Shown piece after piece: positions 1 through 6,070 of a stretch of DNA of 6,970 bases. Both the position numbers and the translations under genes were made by a program. Position 1 is the first letter of the stretch. Each line of letters begins with the position of its first letter. The notes below the pieces were generated by a model. It was not told where the DNA came from. It was given only the letters and a program-made list of their open reading frames with translations, and made no database searches. This DNA comes from Chlamydiota bacterium. Its GTDB lineage: Bacteria > Chlamydiota > Chlamydiia > Chlamydiales > SM23-39. The stretch spans positions 1 through 6,970 of the forward strand of contig JAJFML010000072.1 in assembly GCA_021772195.1 (NCBI GenBank), in the 5' to 3' direction.

Positions 1-75
1 GTGCGACATGATAAGTTGCGAAATGAGCGTGTGACCTACAGTTGGAATGATGCTTATAATAATTATTCAAGATAA
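1..75 (+). CDS. C-terminal end of a truncated gene, possibly a glycosyltransferase
   Basis: Frame 1 is open from the window edge to a TAA at 73-75; the two other plus frames close earlier, within the first 35 bases. The 24 visible residues end in VTYSWNDAYNNYSR. A Trp-centred '(Y/F)SW..a...Y' ending is common at the C-terminus of GT-B glycosyltransferases (family 4 type, consensus roughly 'fSWe..a..~l..y'), and this is the only basis for the product guess. The piece is too short to assign and could be chance coding. It points towards the minus-strand membrane gene (convergent), with about 130 AT-rich bases between them and no clear terminator hairpin. The rest of the gene lies left of the window. 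Confidence 0.4.
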   Translation: MRHDKLRNERVTYSWNDAYNNYSR

Positions 76-204
76 TTAAAGAGTTTATATACGAGTTAAT
101 TTTTAGCCATATGATCGCCCTTTTAAACGCCGATAAAAATAAGTATTGTAACAATTATAATGTATTTTTCTCAAAGTCGCTTCAAGCTGAATCTGTATTA
201 TAAT

Positions 205-924
205 CTACTTTTCAGACTTCCTAACTTCTTCTTCAATGTGCTCGATGATCTTTCCTTTAGTGACAAGTAAGTAGGTCAAAGCTAATAATAGACTGATGCT
301 AATATGGTACCAATCGTTGTAGTGTAATGGTCCAATTGGAATCACACCATTTTTCATCAGCTGCTGCATAAGACCCGACCCAAGGTTTAGTATAAGCAGC
401 CCTAGAAGTGATATGTAAACCATGATGTTATGTTTTATAATTAGATAGATCGTCAAAATGATCACAATGACGTGTGAATATACATGAAAAGCAACAACAG
501 CTATGTATTGGCTCGATATGACTACTGCTACAAGGTAGAGTATAAGTGATGCTCTTAAAAAGTGTTTAATAAAAATGAACTTTCCCTGCATTAGAGGCTC
601 AAAGAAGATCCACATAAAATAGTATTCCGAGAAACCAATTCCCATGACTGTTATTAACCAGAGTCTACTTAAAATACCTTGAGATGAAACTTTTTCAGAG
701 AGAACTGAGTAGAATGTGTTATTTATCCAATTAGTGAAACTGTTTAAGGTATCCATTTCGTAGAGTTCTATTGCATGAACTATTCCTCCAATACCTGCTG
801 CCATCCCAAAAAAAATCATAAATCCGACAACATTGTGATATTTAGAAGTTTTTCTATGCAAGAAAATGGCGCACGTAAATGCTACAATTGAGATTAAAAA
901 ATTAAATGAGACATACATATGCAT
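205..924 (-). CDS. Seven-helix integral membrane protein, function unknown
   Basis: About 239 residues. Seven hydrophobic segments follow one another almost without loops (numbering from the upstream Met at 993: about 27-45, 55-76, 109-131, 142-162, 164-186, 190-212, 226-245), so it is an inner-membrane protein. Polar residues sit in places typical of active membrane proteins: GGIVHA in helix 2 (His73), HVYSH in helix 5 (His170, His174) and HYNDWYH at the mouth of helix 7 (His224, His230). This resembles uncharacterised 7TM families such as DUF6962, and loosely the CREST-type membrane hydrolases (PAQR, alkaline ceramidase). I offer that only as a weak similarity from memory. The charged tail (EHIEEEVRKSEK) looks like the linker that joins 7TM sensors to kinases, but a stop follows directly. 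The frame is open to an ATG at 991-993, which lacks an SD. I prefer the ATG at 922-924 because a GGAAAAG lies 8 bases upstream and the 23 extra residues are hydrophilic and lie before helix 1. Confidence 0.75.
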   Translation of the reverse strand: MHMYVSFNFLISIVAFTCAIFLHRKTSKYHNVVGFMIFFGMAAGIGGIVHAIELYEMDTLNSFTNWINNTFYSVLSEKVSSQGILSRLWLITVMGIGFSEYYFMWIFFEPLMQGKFIFIKHFLRASLILYLVAVVISSQYIAVVAFHVYSHVIVIILTIYLIIKHNIMVYISLLGLLILNLGSGLMQQLMKNGVIPIGPLHYNDWYHISISLLLALTYLLVTKGKIIEHIEEEVRKSEK

Positions 925-1011
925 TGTTTTTTCTTTTCCATTTCCTGTAACAGGAGTTTTTATATTTACCCATCTCTTATTTAAGAAAATCATAAATTAA
1001 GTTTTTTGCAA

Positions 1012-1040
1012 AGAATATAATGAATATTTAACTATTGCAA
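1012..1040 (-). promoter_or_regulatory. Possible promoter of the minus-strand membrane gene
   Basis: Read on the minus strand, TTGCAA (1035-1040) is followed 17 bases later by TATTCT (1012-1017), with an overlapping TATATT (1014-1019) at 15 bases. Start of transcription would be near 1005, giving a short leader to either candidate ATG (993 or 924). The region is AT-rich, so chance matches are likely. Confidence 0.3.
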
Positions 1041-1054
1041 AATATTTAGTTTAG

Positions 1055-1084
1055 TTAGTTTTAATTGTTTGTTTCGCTTATAAT
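1055..1084 (+). promoter_or_regulatory. Likely sigma-70-type promoter of the papain-like gene
   Basis: A perfect TATAAT lies at 1079-1084, with a weak -35 (TTAGTT, 1055-1060) 18 bases upstream. Transcription would start near 1091, leaving about 20 bases before the ATG at 1111, enough for the AGGTGG ribosome site at 1101-1106. The promoter is back to back with the one proposed for the minus-strand gene. Confidence 0.45.
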
Positions 1085-1110
1085 CTCTAGCGAATACAGT
1101 AGGTGGTTTA

Positions 1111-2340
1111 ATGGGTCTTTCAGTCTCAAATACAAAGTATTTCCCAACTTGTAGGCAATTTCAGCAAGCGCTTGTAGGGGGGGATTTCATGGAAAAGACC
1201 CATCCTGATGCACATTTATTCATGAAGTCAAATAATCTTTTTGGGGCATATGTAAAATTTGGATGGAAGGTGAGCTATCACCATGATGAGCCTGAATTCC
1301 TCTTCAAAGGCACCTATCTGCCCTGGTCTCAAATTAAAAAAGAGCTTTTCCCTGAAGGATCAAAGAAATATGTTTTGCCGCATGGCTATATATTTACAGA
1401 ATTTGAAGGGATTACCGAGCAAAATGGAGCAAACTGGACGGAGCTAAAGCCGATTTTTAAAGACCGCCTCGACCCAAGGCCTGGTAAGGTGTTTATTGAA
1501 ATTGTAACAAACGGCAATTTTTTCAACCGTCATGCATATATTAACCTCATTGATAAAGAGTCTAAAGTGATGCAGGTTGGTTTTTGTGGGAAAATAAATG
1601 CTCTCTTTCCATTTCGAAATCAAAAGGGAAAGCTGATGAGTCCAGATCCTTGGGGATACCGCTTAGCAGATGTAAGAAGAACAAGAATTGAGCTCACAGA
1701 GGAGCAGTTTACAAAAATAAAAAACCGAATTGAAACAGACCAACGAACAAAAAACCTCCACTTTAACCTTCTGACTAGAAATTGTACGGCTTATGTGGGA
1801 GAAATCTTAAGGGAAATTGGTTTGAAAGTTCACATTCAGGAATACCCGGAACAGATTCTTGCAAGGGTACTTTTTAACTCTATGGGCATAACCATTCCAA
1901 AGAAGCTTTTAAAAGGTCTTCATGTTTTTGGTGCTTTCATTAGGTACATTCTTTTACCTGTATACTCTCTTTTTATCTATATTTTGGGAGCAAAGTATAC
2001 CGATGCTAAGATGAAAAAGGTAACTCAAGAGCACTCACATGAATGGGTAAAACAACCAAGAGCTCCTTTCTCTTCTACAAAAAAAACCATTATGTGTCAG
2101 GACATCAATCTTTTTACAGGATGGAAACTTCTCGACTTTCAAAACTGGGTTAGAAGAAGCCGTGTATTGACTTATGAGAAGGTTTTGAAAGAATTTCAAG
2201 AAGCAAGTCTTACTAAAGAGCTGACAAAAGAAGAAGAGGCTAGATTTGAAGAGAGGCTCTTTTCTGCAATGTATGCTCTTCCTCCGAAAGATCCTAATCG
2301 GGGACTAGCTCTTAGACCTAGACCTGCTCTTCTTGCTTAA
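1111..2340 (+). CDS. Papain-like (NlpC/P60-type, probably permuted) cysteine protein with a membrane segment
   Basis: 409 residues. The core lies at about 125-245: a hydrophobic strand (KVFIEIVT), then NRHAYINLI with His141, and about 80 residues later LLTRNCTAYVGEIL with Cys225 at the start of a helix. His before Cys, with 'NC(T/S)..v' heading a helix, is the pattern of circularly permuted NlpC/P60 relatives (LRAT, YaeF/YiiX, DUF4105). Members hydrolyse or transfer acyl or amide bonds, but the substrate here cannot be told. The N-terminal 110 residues contain a Trp-rich stretch (GWKVSYHHDEPEF...LPWSQI) that may be a separate small domain. A hydrophobic segment at about 273-294 could be a membrane anchor. 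The C-terminal 110 residues are basic and helical, ending in a Pro/Arg tail. No signal peptide is seen. The start at 1111 has AGGTGG four bases upstream; Met27 (1189), behind a G7 run, is a possible alternative. A large hairpin follows the stop. Confidence 0.7.
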   Translation: MGLSVSNTKYFPTCRQFQQALVGGDFMEKTHPDAHLFMKSNNLFGAYVKFGWKVSYHHDEPEFLFKGTYLPWSQIKKELFPEGSKKYVLPHGYIFTEFEGITEQNGANWTELKPIFKDRLDPRPGKVFIEIVTNGNFFNRHAYINLIDKESKVMQVGFCGKINALFPFRNQKGKLMSPDPWGYRLADVRRTRIELTEEQFTKIKNRIETDQRTKNLHFNLLTRNCTAYVGEILREIGLKVHIQEYPEQILARVLFNSMGITIPKKLLKGLHVFGAFIRYILLPVYSLFIYILGAKYTDAKMKKVTQEHSHEWVKQPRAPFSSTKKTIMCQDINLFTGWKLLDFQNWVRRSRVLTYEKVLKEFQEASLTKELTKEEEARFEERLFSAMYALPPKDPNRGLALRPRPALLA

Positions 2341-2393
2341 GGAAAATCTGAATAATGCATCTTTTCTCAAAAGAGGCATTATTCAGTTTCTCC
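2341..2393 (+). terminator. Long hairpin after the papain-like gene, terminator-like
   Basis: CTGAATAATGC (2348-2358) pairs perfectly with GCATTATTCAG (2376-2386). Inside it, TCTTTT (2360-2365) pairs with AAAAGA (2369-2374) around a CTC loop. Outside it, GGAAAA and TTCTCC add further pairs with two mismatches. The hairpin begins right after the stop codon. The downstream T-run is weak (GTTTCTCCTT), so it may work as a terminator, as a 3' end protecting the mRNA, or as both. Confidence 0.55.
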
Positions 2394-2412
2394 TTAAGTA
2401 AGTAGGATTCCA

Positions 2413-2442
2413 TAGCAATTTTAGATTCGTAATTGGTATAAA
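2413..2442 (+). promoter_or_regulatory. Possible promoter for tRNA-Leu and the downstream gene
   Basis: TATAAA at 2437-2442 is preceded 18 bases upstream by a weak -35 (TAGCAA, 2413-2418). Transcription would start near 2449, about 30 bases before the mature tRNA. It lies between the hairpin that ends at 2393 and the tRNA, where a promoter is expected. Confidence 0.4.
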
Positions 2443-2478
2443 ATCGCCTTTTCCCCTATGATCTCATCTAAATCAAAT

Positions 2479-2560
2479 GCCGGTGTGGCGAAATGGTAGA
2501 CGCGGTAGATTCAAAATCTGCTCTTCTTTGAAGGTGCTGGTTCGAGTCCGGTCACCGGCA
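2479..2560 (+). tRNA. tRNA-Leu, anticodon CAA
   Basis: Full cloverleaf of 82 bases. The acceptor stem is GCCGGTG (2479-2485) with CACCGGC (2553-2559), followed by discriminator A2560. The anticodon stem is GTAGA/TCTGC (with one T-G pair) around loop TTCAAAA, anticodon CAA at 2512-2514, reading UUG. The long variable arm has stem CTTC/GAAG, as expected of class II tRNAs. The T arm is GCTGG-TTCGAGT-CCGGT. CCA is not encoded (TTA follows), so it must be added by the nucleotidyltransferase. The 22 bases to the next start codon leave no room for a separate promoter, so the tRNA and the following gene are probably transcribed together. Confidence 0.96.
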
Positions 2561-2582
2561 TTACATCTTTAGGAGTCATCTC

Positions 2583-4694
2583 ATGTGCAAAACTCTTCTT
2601 TTGTCTTTTTTACTCTCTTTAACTTTTACTCTCCAGGCGGATTTAGACTGGGCTAAAAAGCAGGTAGAAAAATACCAAGAAATTAAGTGGCTTGGAAAAA
2701 GGGAGGTTAAAGGAACCGAAGAGGCAAATGCAACGGAAGGCGAGGCCTACTCTGTTCAGATCTTTGGAGAGAAGTTTATCGAGTTTGATCGTACTCTCAT
2801 GACACTTCATTGTCTTGACCTTATGTTAGATGGAACGTACCAATCTTACCTAAAATTTACCGATGCGCAGCCAAAGGGTGTAAAGCTATCTCGCAGGGGA
2901 TTTTTAGACCTCCACTTACAAGGACAGCGACTTTTGAAGTCGAGATGGCAAGGACTTAGCGAAAAAGAGATGCGCGCTTCTATGGAAGTGGCCCTTGTCT
3001 TAGGTGATATGGGTAAAAGCAAAACTGCTAGGGACCTTTTTGAGAAATATGGCGCGCGCGCGCCTGATCATGATGATTTTTATGGTGAGGCTCTAAAAAT
3101 ATTAGAAGAGCAACCACAGCTTTGTCCCTCATTTGCAAAACTTTCAGCAGCATCAAAAAAACTCCTTTGTAGAGTAGCTAATCTTGCTCACTTTGGCCAT
3201 ATCACCCACCTAGAAGGTGGAAAGGCGATGTATAAAAAACTGAAGGAGAGTGAGATCGCAATTAAAGATAAGATGGCTCTCTCTTTTGATTTATTTGTTC
3301 ATACTGCAGATGTAGCGGGTGCTTTAGGTCATGTTAATAAGGACTCTTCCATTGTTTATAATGAACAGACCCATCTGGCAATGAAGGAGATGGGAGAATC
3401 TATCTACACTCTGTCTGATCCAGACAAAACAGAGATCGATGCTTTTAACACCTACCTATCTAAAAGAGCTGAATGGCTAGGTCTTGATTCTGAGAATAAA
3501 ACGCACCGCGTGCTCACTAGAATCGGGGCAATGCTTAGGCTTTTTTCAAAAGAAGAAGGAGAGGTTTTAAAGAGAGCTGTATCTCACCTAAAAGAGGAAG
3601 AGCGAGCAAAGATCATTAACCACTTGGATGTGCAAGAAAGCTCTTTTGAAGGAAGAACACCTACCTATATACCTGCCGTTCTTGTCAATCTTATGGGCAA
3701 TAAGGATCTTGGCTCTTCAAAGGATGAGAGGCTTGAAAAAGCCATTTTTCTAGGCCTTCCCTTTATCTCTCGAGTATTAGATAAACACTCAGAGTTGCTT
3801 TCCCAGTTGAAATTTGATCCTCAAATCCCTCTCAACTTCAATCAGATTGCAGGAGTTGCGAAAAAAGATCCATCTGATATAGAGCTATGCCTTTTTGATA
3901 TTGATGATCAAGGCGCCGTTTTCCTCTACGAGAAAGGCGATTTTGAATCTTTGCAAAATGAAGAGAGATGGGAGGAGATGGTTCTTCTTGGTGAAAAAAT
4001 ATTGAGCCTAAATCCAACCAAAGATGAACAATTTAGGATCTTGAATCAGCTTGTGAGTAGCTATTTTTATCTTGGAAACTACTCCTATGCATTAGAAAAA
4101 GCTAACCAAATGATAGAGTTAGGAGAGGTTTTGAATGATTCTAGAGCGTTTGTGACGGGCCTTTACAAATTATCTGCCAGTTTGAGGGCACTTGGTGAAA
4201 AGAAGAATGAAGAGATGTTTTTTAAACAAGCTCTTGAATATTGTGAAAAAGCCCTAAATCTCTGTAATGAGCGTTGTTCAGAGGATAGTTTATTAAGAGC
4301 AAAGGTTCTCTTCAATCTAGGAGCTGCTAAATGCGATCACCCATCAGGTGATCATCTCAGCGGAATAGAAGATTACCAAAAAGCGCTTGAGCTCTTCTCT
4401 TCATTAGGCGAGAAAAATTACCATCAAAGAACACTAATCAGGTTAGGAAAAGCTCATCTGCTAAAGCAGGACCTTGAACAAACAAAGGTCTTTCTTGATC
4501 AATTAGATGGAGATAAAATGAATAAGAGAACAAAGATGCATCTCTTATATCTACAAGCTCAGGTCCAAATTCTTGAAAATCCATCTGAGGCTGCGAAGTC
4601 AATTGAACAAGGAAAAAAACTGGCCAAATCTTTAGATGCTGCGGAAGAGCTCTCCCGTTTTGAAGCTTTATCCAAAGCTATTTCAGTGAATTAA
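2583..4694 (+). CDS. Exported protein with HD-like helical region and TPR-like C-terminal half
   Basis: 703 residues. The N-terminus is a Sec signal peptide: Lys3, a hydrophobic core (LLLSFLLSLTFTL), then a likely signal peptidase I site after LQA (residue 19). Residues 60-340 are helical and rich in His/Asp clusters: LTLHCLD (His76), ALVLGDMGK (Asp142), APDHDD (His163, Asp164), HFGHITH (203, 206, 209) and FVHTADVAGALGH (His240, Asp243, His250). The GDMGK and H..D patterns recall HD-type metal phosphohydrolases, but GD in place of HD means the match is partial and the activity is inferred. From about 455 to 700 the chain is built of helical pairs with TPR features (NQLVSSYFYLGNYSYALEKA, VLFNLGAAKC...YQKALELF), normally a protein-binding surface. 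AGGAG lies 7 bases before the ATG. The gene follows tRNA-Leu by 22 bases. I do not recognise a named family. It is probably an envelope or secreted protein. Confidence 0.75.
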   Translation: MCKTLLLSFLLSLTFTLQADLDWAKKQVEKYQEIKWLGKREVKGTEEANATEGEAYSVQIFGEKFIEFDRTLMTLHCLDLMLDGTYQSYLKFTDAQPKGVKLSRRGFLDLHLQGQRLLKSRWQGLSEKEMRASMEVALVLGDMGKSKTARDLFEKYGARAPDHDDFYGEALKILEEQPQLCPSFAKLSAASKKLLCRVANLAHFGHITHLEGGKAMYKKLKESEIAIKDKMALSFDLFVHTADVAGALGHVNKDSSIVYNEQTHLAMKEMGESIYTLSDPDKTEIDAFNTYLSKRAEWLGLDSENKTHRVLTRIGAMLRLFSKEEGEVLKRAVSHLKEEERAKIINHLDVQESSFEGRTPTYIPAVLVNLMGNKDLGSSKDERLEKAIFLGLPFISRVLDKHSELLSQLKFDPQIPLNFNQIAGVAKKDPSDIELCLFDIDDQGAVFLYEKGDFESLQNEERWEEMVLLGEKILSLNPTKDEQFRILNQLVSSYFYLGNYSYALEKANQMIELGEVLNDSRAFVTGLYKLSASLRALGEKKNEEMFFKQALEYCEKALNLCNERCSEDSLLRAKVLFNLGAAKCDHPSGDHLSGIEDYQKALELFSSLGEKNYHQRTLIRLGKAHLLKQDLEQTKVFLDQLDGDKMNKRTKMHLLYLQAQVQILENPSEAAKSIEQGKKLAKSLDAAEELSRFEALSKAISVN
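3051..3064 (+). repeat. (GC)n palindrome inside the exported TPR gene
   Basis: GGCGCGCGCGCGCC is a perfect 14-base palindrome and a run of alternating purine and pyrimidine, encoding Gly-Ala-Arg-Ala plus part of a Pro codon (residues 157-161). It stands out in otherwise AT-rich sequence. Confidence 0.9.
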
Positions 4695-4798
4695 TTTTTT
4701 TTTATTTTTTAAGTTTTTTTTGAATTAATAAAACAAACAAAACCATTGCTTTATGGTTTGTTTGTTTTGTTTATAAAAAAATAATTTGAATTAATAAA
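4687..4798 (+). repeat. Three direct copies of TGAATTAAT around the gene end and spacer
   Basis: TGAATTAAT occurs at 4687-4695 (overlapping the TAA stop of the exported TPR gene), 4721-4729 and 4787-4795. The last two copies extend to a 14-base identity, TTTGAATTAATAAA (4719-4732 and 4785-4798), and flank the inverted repeat at 4730-4768. The copies are 34 and 66 bases apart, roughly whole numbers of helical turns. AT-rich composition makes some repetition likely by chance, but a 14-base identity is more than expected in so short a spacer. Confidence 0.7.
4730..4768 (+). terminator. Strong AT-rich inverted repeat after the TPR gene; terminator or regulatory hairpin
   Basis: The left arm AAAACAAACAAAACCAT (4730-4746) pairs with ATGGTTTGTTTGTTTT (4753-4768) across the six-base loop TGCTTT, with a single unpaired A in the left arm; pairing can continue outward through a few weaker pairs. 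The right arm is itself T-rich and TTT follows, so termination of the transcript from the tRNA/TPR gene is plausible. Three T-runs at 4695-4721 precede it. Confidence 0.6.
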
Positions 4799-4938
4799 TG
4801 GTTTGGTGTCAAAATGAGCCTATAGGCGGGGGGAATCGGTCTAAAGAAGAATGAAGACAGGTTCTTAAAAACGTCCAAACATGACCAGGAGAGGGGGATA
4901 TGGGGCCCCTGAATCCAAAAAAGCCAGGGAGGAGAAAA
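4795..4938 (+). promoter_or_regulatory. Leader region of the orphan helical gene with three short ATG ORFs
   Basis: Between the last repeat and the chosen start at 4939 lie a possible -10 (TATAGG, 4821-4826) without a good -35, a G6 run (4828-4833), a G5 run (4893-4897) and the palindrome GGGGCCCC (4902-4909). Three short reading frames begin with ATG: 4814-4825 (MSL), 4851-4868 (MKTGS) and 4881-4952 (23 residues), the last overlapping the start of the main gene in another frame. A stem AGGGG (4892-4896) with CCCCT (4906-4910) would place the upstream in-frame ATG at 4900 in its loop. A translationally controlled leader is possible, but none of this shows that it occurs. Confidence 0.35.
4926..4934 (+). 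promoter_or_regulatory. Ribosome binding site that sets the start of the orphan helical gene
   Basis: AGGGAGGAG ends four bases before the ATG at 4939, the strongest SD in the window. A second SD (AGGAG, 4887-4891) stands eight bases before the in-frame ATG at 4900, so two starts 13 codons apart are each served by a ribosome site. Confidence 0.6.
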
Positions 4939-5865
4939 ATGTCAGAGTTTGAAAATACACCAAATCAAGAAGCGTCTCAAGCAGAGATTCAGAACGAAGC
5001 AAATGCACCAGCAGCTCAACGCGAAGTTAATATCGATTGTAATTCATTTGGGAAAGTAAGCGAGCCTCAAGCTCACCTGTTTGATCCTGAAATCACATTA
5101 CCAAATAACTCAGAAAAATTATGCATGAATCTACTTCAACCGCTTGTAGATGAGATTGATCACTTAACTTGCGGAGATATTTCTGATATTCAAAAGCTTC
5201 AGAAATCAATCGACGCTTGGGAAGCCAAAGTAGAAGAGAACAAAATGCTAATGGATAAAAATCGTGCTGTTATCAGAAATAACAAGGAAGCTACCAATCT
5301 CGATCAGCAAAATAGAGATTACTGGTGGAGACGTGCTGATAATGTACTAGGCGACTTTAAATCTGCATTAGCTGCAAACCACATCAATGATTGGTCTTGG
5401 TTTATTAAAAAGCACGGTATCAAAGATCTAGAAGGCTCAGCTCTAAATGTTGAACATGATCAAATTAATGATCTCTGTAGAGATGGTGCTGATAAGCTGG
5501 CTGGTAAATACCGAACAGCTGGTGACAAGTTTGATAGTTCTAAAAGAGATAGAGAAGATATCAGCTTTCGTTTGATCTCAGAAAATGGTCGTTTAAGAGT
5601 AACAAACGAGACGCTTCAAACGTACATTCAATCGACTTATCAAGCGCGAATTGAGCCACTTCAAGATGGTGTACTTCTTATGAAAGAACTTGGGGCTAAA
5701 ATGAGAGCATACATGTCTTCAAATGATGCAAGATTCGGTGATTTAAGAGGTTGGGCTGAGAACTTTTTAAACCAGTATCTCATAGAAAACCCGCGTACAC
5801 CGCAATCTGCGATCAATGAGTTTAGAAGAGTGGCATCAATTCCTTTGCCTTCTGAAAATAGCTAA
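4939..5865 (+). CDS. Soluble helical orphan protein, function unknown
   Basis: 308 residues from the preferred start; a longer form from 4900 would add MGPLNPKKPGRRK. I do not recognise a family. Residues 1-30 are Gln/Asn/Glu/Ala-rich and look disordered, a common feature of type III secretion substrates but not proof of it. Residues 58-135 are charged, likely coiled coil (IDAWEAKVEENKMLMDKNRAVIRNN), running into an aromatic patch (DYWWRRADNV). A second aromatic patch follows (NDWSWFIKKHGI, 150-161). Residues 170-262 are again long amphipathic helices with many Asp/Arg. The C-terminus (263-308) is a small helical region ending in Pro/Ser. There is no signal peptide and no membrane segment, so the protein is cytoplasmic or exported by a leaderless route. 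It has its own leader and a strong terminator, so it appears to be a monocistronic, well-expressed gene. Confidence 0.75.
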   Translation: MSEFENTPNQEASQAEIQNEANAPAAQREVNIDCNSFGKVSEPQAHLFDPEITLPNNSEKLCMNLLQPLVDEIDHLTCGDISDIQKLQKSIDAWEAKVEENKMLMDKNRAVIRNNKEATNLDQQNRDYWWRRADNVLGDFKSALAANHINDWSWFIKKHGIKDLEGSALNVEHDQINDLCRDGADKLAGKYRTAGDKFDSSKRDREDISFRLISENGRLRVTNETLQTYIQSTYQARIEPLQDGVLLMKELGAKMRAYMSSNDARFGDLRGWAENFLNQYLIENPRTPQSAINEFRRVASIPLPSENS

Positions 5866-5900
5866 ACTTTTACGATCTGCTTAAAGAATCTCTGGTAAGG

Positions 5901-5919
5901 AGTAATCCGTTGGATTGCT
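5901..5919 (+). other. Small hairpin just upstream of the terminator
   Basis: AGTAATCC (5901-5908) and GGATTGCT (5912-5919) form an 8-bp stem (one G-T pair) closed by the three-base loop GTT. It lies 10 bases before the terminator stem, so the 3' UTR of the orphan helical gene would carry two stacked hairpins. Confidence 0.5.
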
Positions 5920-5928
5920 CTGATAACG

Positions 5929-5964
5929 ATGAGAGTAAGTGGTAACGCTTACTCTCATTTTTTT
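5929..5964 (+). terminator. Rho-independent terminator of the orphan helical gene
   Basis: ATGAGAGTAAGTG (5929-5941) pairs with CGCTTACTCTCAT (5946-5958), 13 bp with one T-G pair, closed by the GNRA-type tetraloop GTAA. A run of T follows directly (5958-5964). It starts 64 bases after the stop codon of the gene. Confidence 0.93.
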
Positions 5965-6041
5965 AAGGTGTTTATTTTAAGAAGATTAAGGTTCCTTCAC
6001 CTCGTTGAACGAAAAGACACTCTTGAGCTTGAAGTTTTTCA

Positions 6042-6070
6042 TTTCTTTTTAAAATAAAATCTGCTACACT
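6042..6070 (+). promoter_or_regulatory. Possible promoter of the coiled-coil membrane gene
   Basis: TACACT (6065-6070) with TTTCTT (6042-6047) 17 bases upstream is the best spaced pair I see before the ATG at 6117; TAAAAT at 6050-6055 and 6055-6060 are alternatives. A near-perfect 11-base palindrome, TCGTTGAACGA (6002-6012), lies upstream and could be a small operator. Confidence 0.3.

Noticed and set aside
76..204. Bidirectional terminator between the convergent genes at the left edge
   Set aside because: I found only 4-5 bp stems and chance ATTATAAT palindromes, none followed by a proper T-run.
4664..4703. Terminator from the stem AGCTTT/AAAGCT followed by T9
   Set aside because: The stem is only 6 bp, lies inside the coding region, and is separated from the T-run by 15 bases.
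4719..4798. CRISPR-like repeat, from the two 14-base identical copies
   Set aside because: Only two full copies and one partial copy, with unequal spacing (34 and 66 bases) and an inverted repeat rather than a spacer between them; no cas genes.
4795..4825. Chlamydial sigma-28-type promoter (TAAATGGT ... GCCTATAG)
   Set aside because: Both boxes match the TAAAGTTT and GCCGATAA consensus only partly, and the gap of 15 bases is longer than the usual 11-12.
4900..4938. Upstream ATG at 4900 as the main start of the orphan helical gene
   Set aside because: It has an SD but may lie in a hairpin loop, and the added 13 residues are basic and proline-rich; the start at 4939 has the stronger and closer SD. 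Kept only as an alternative.
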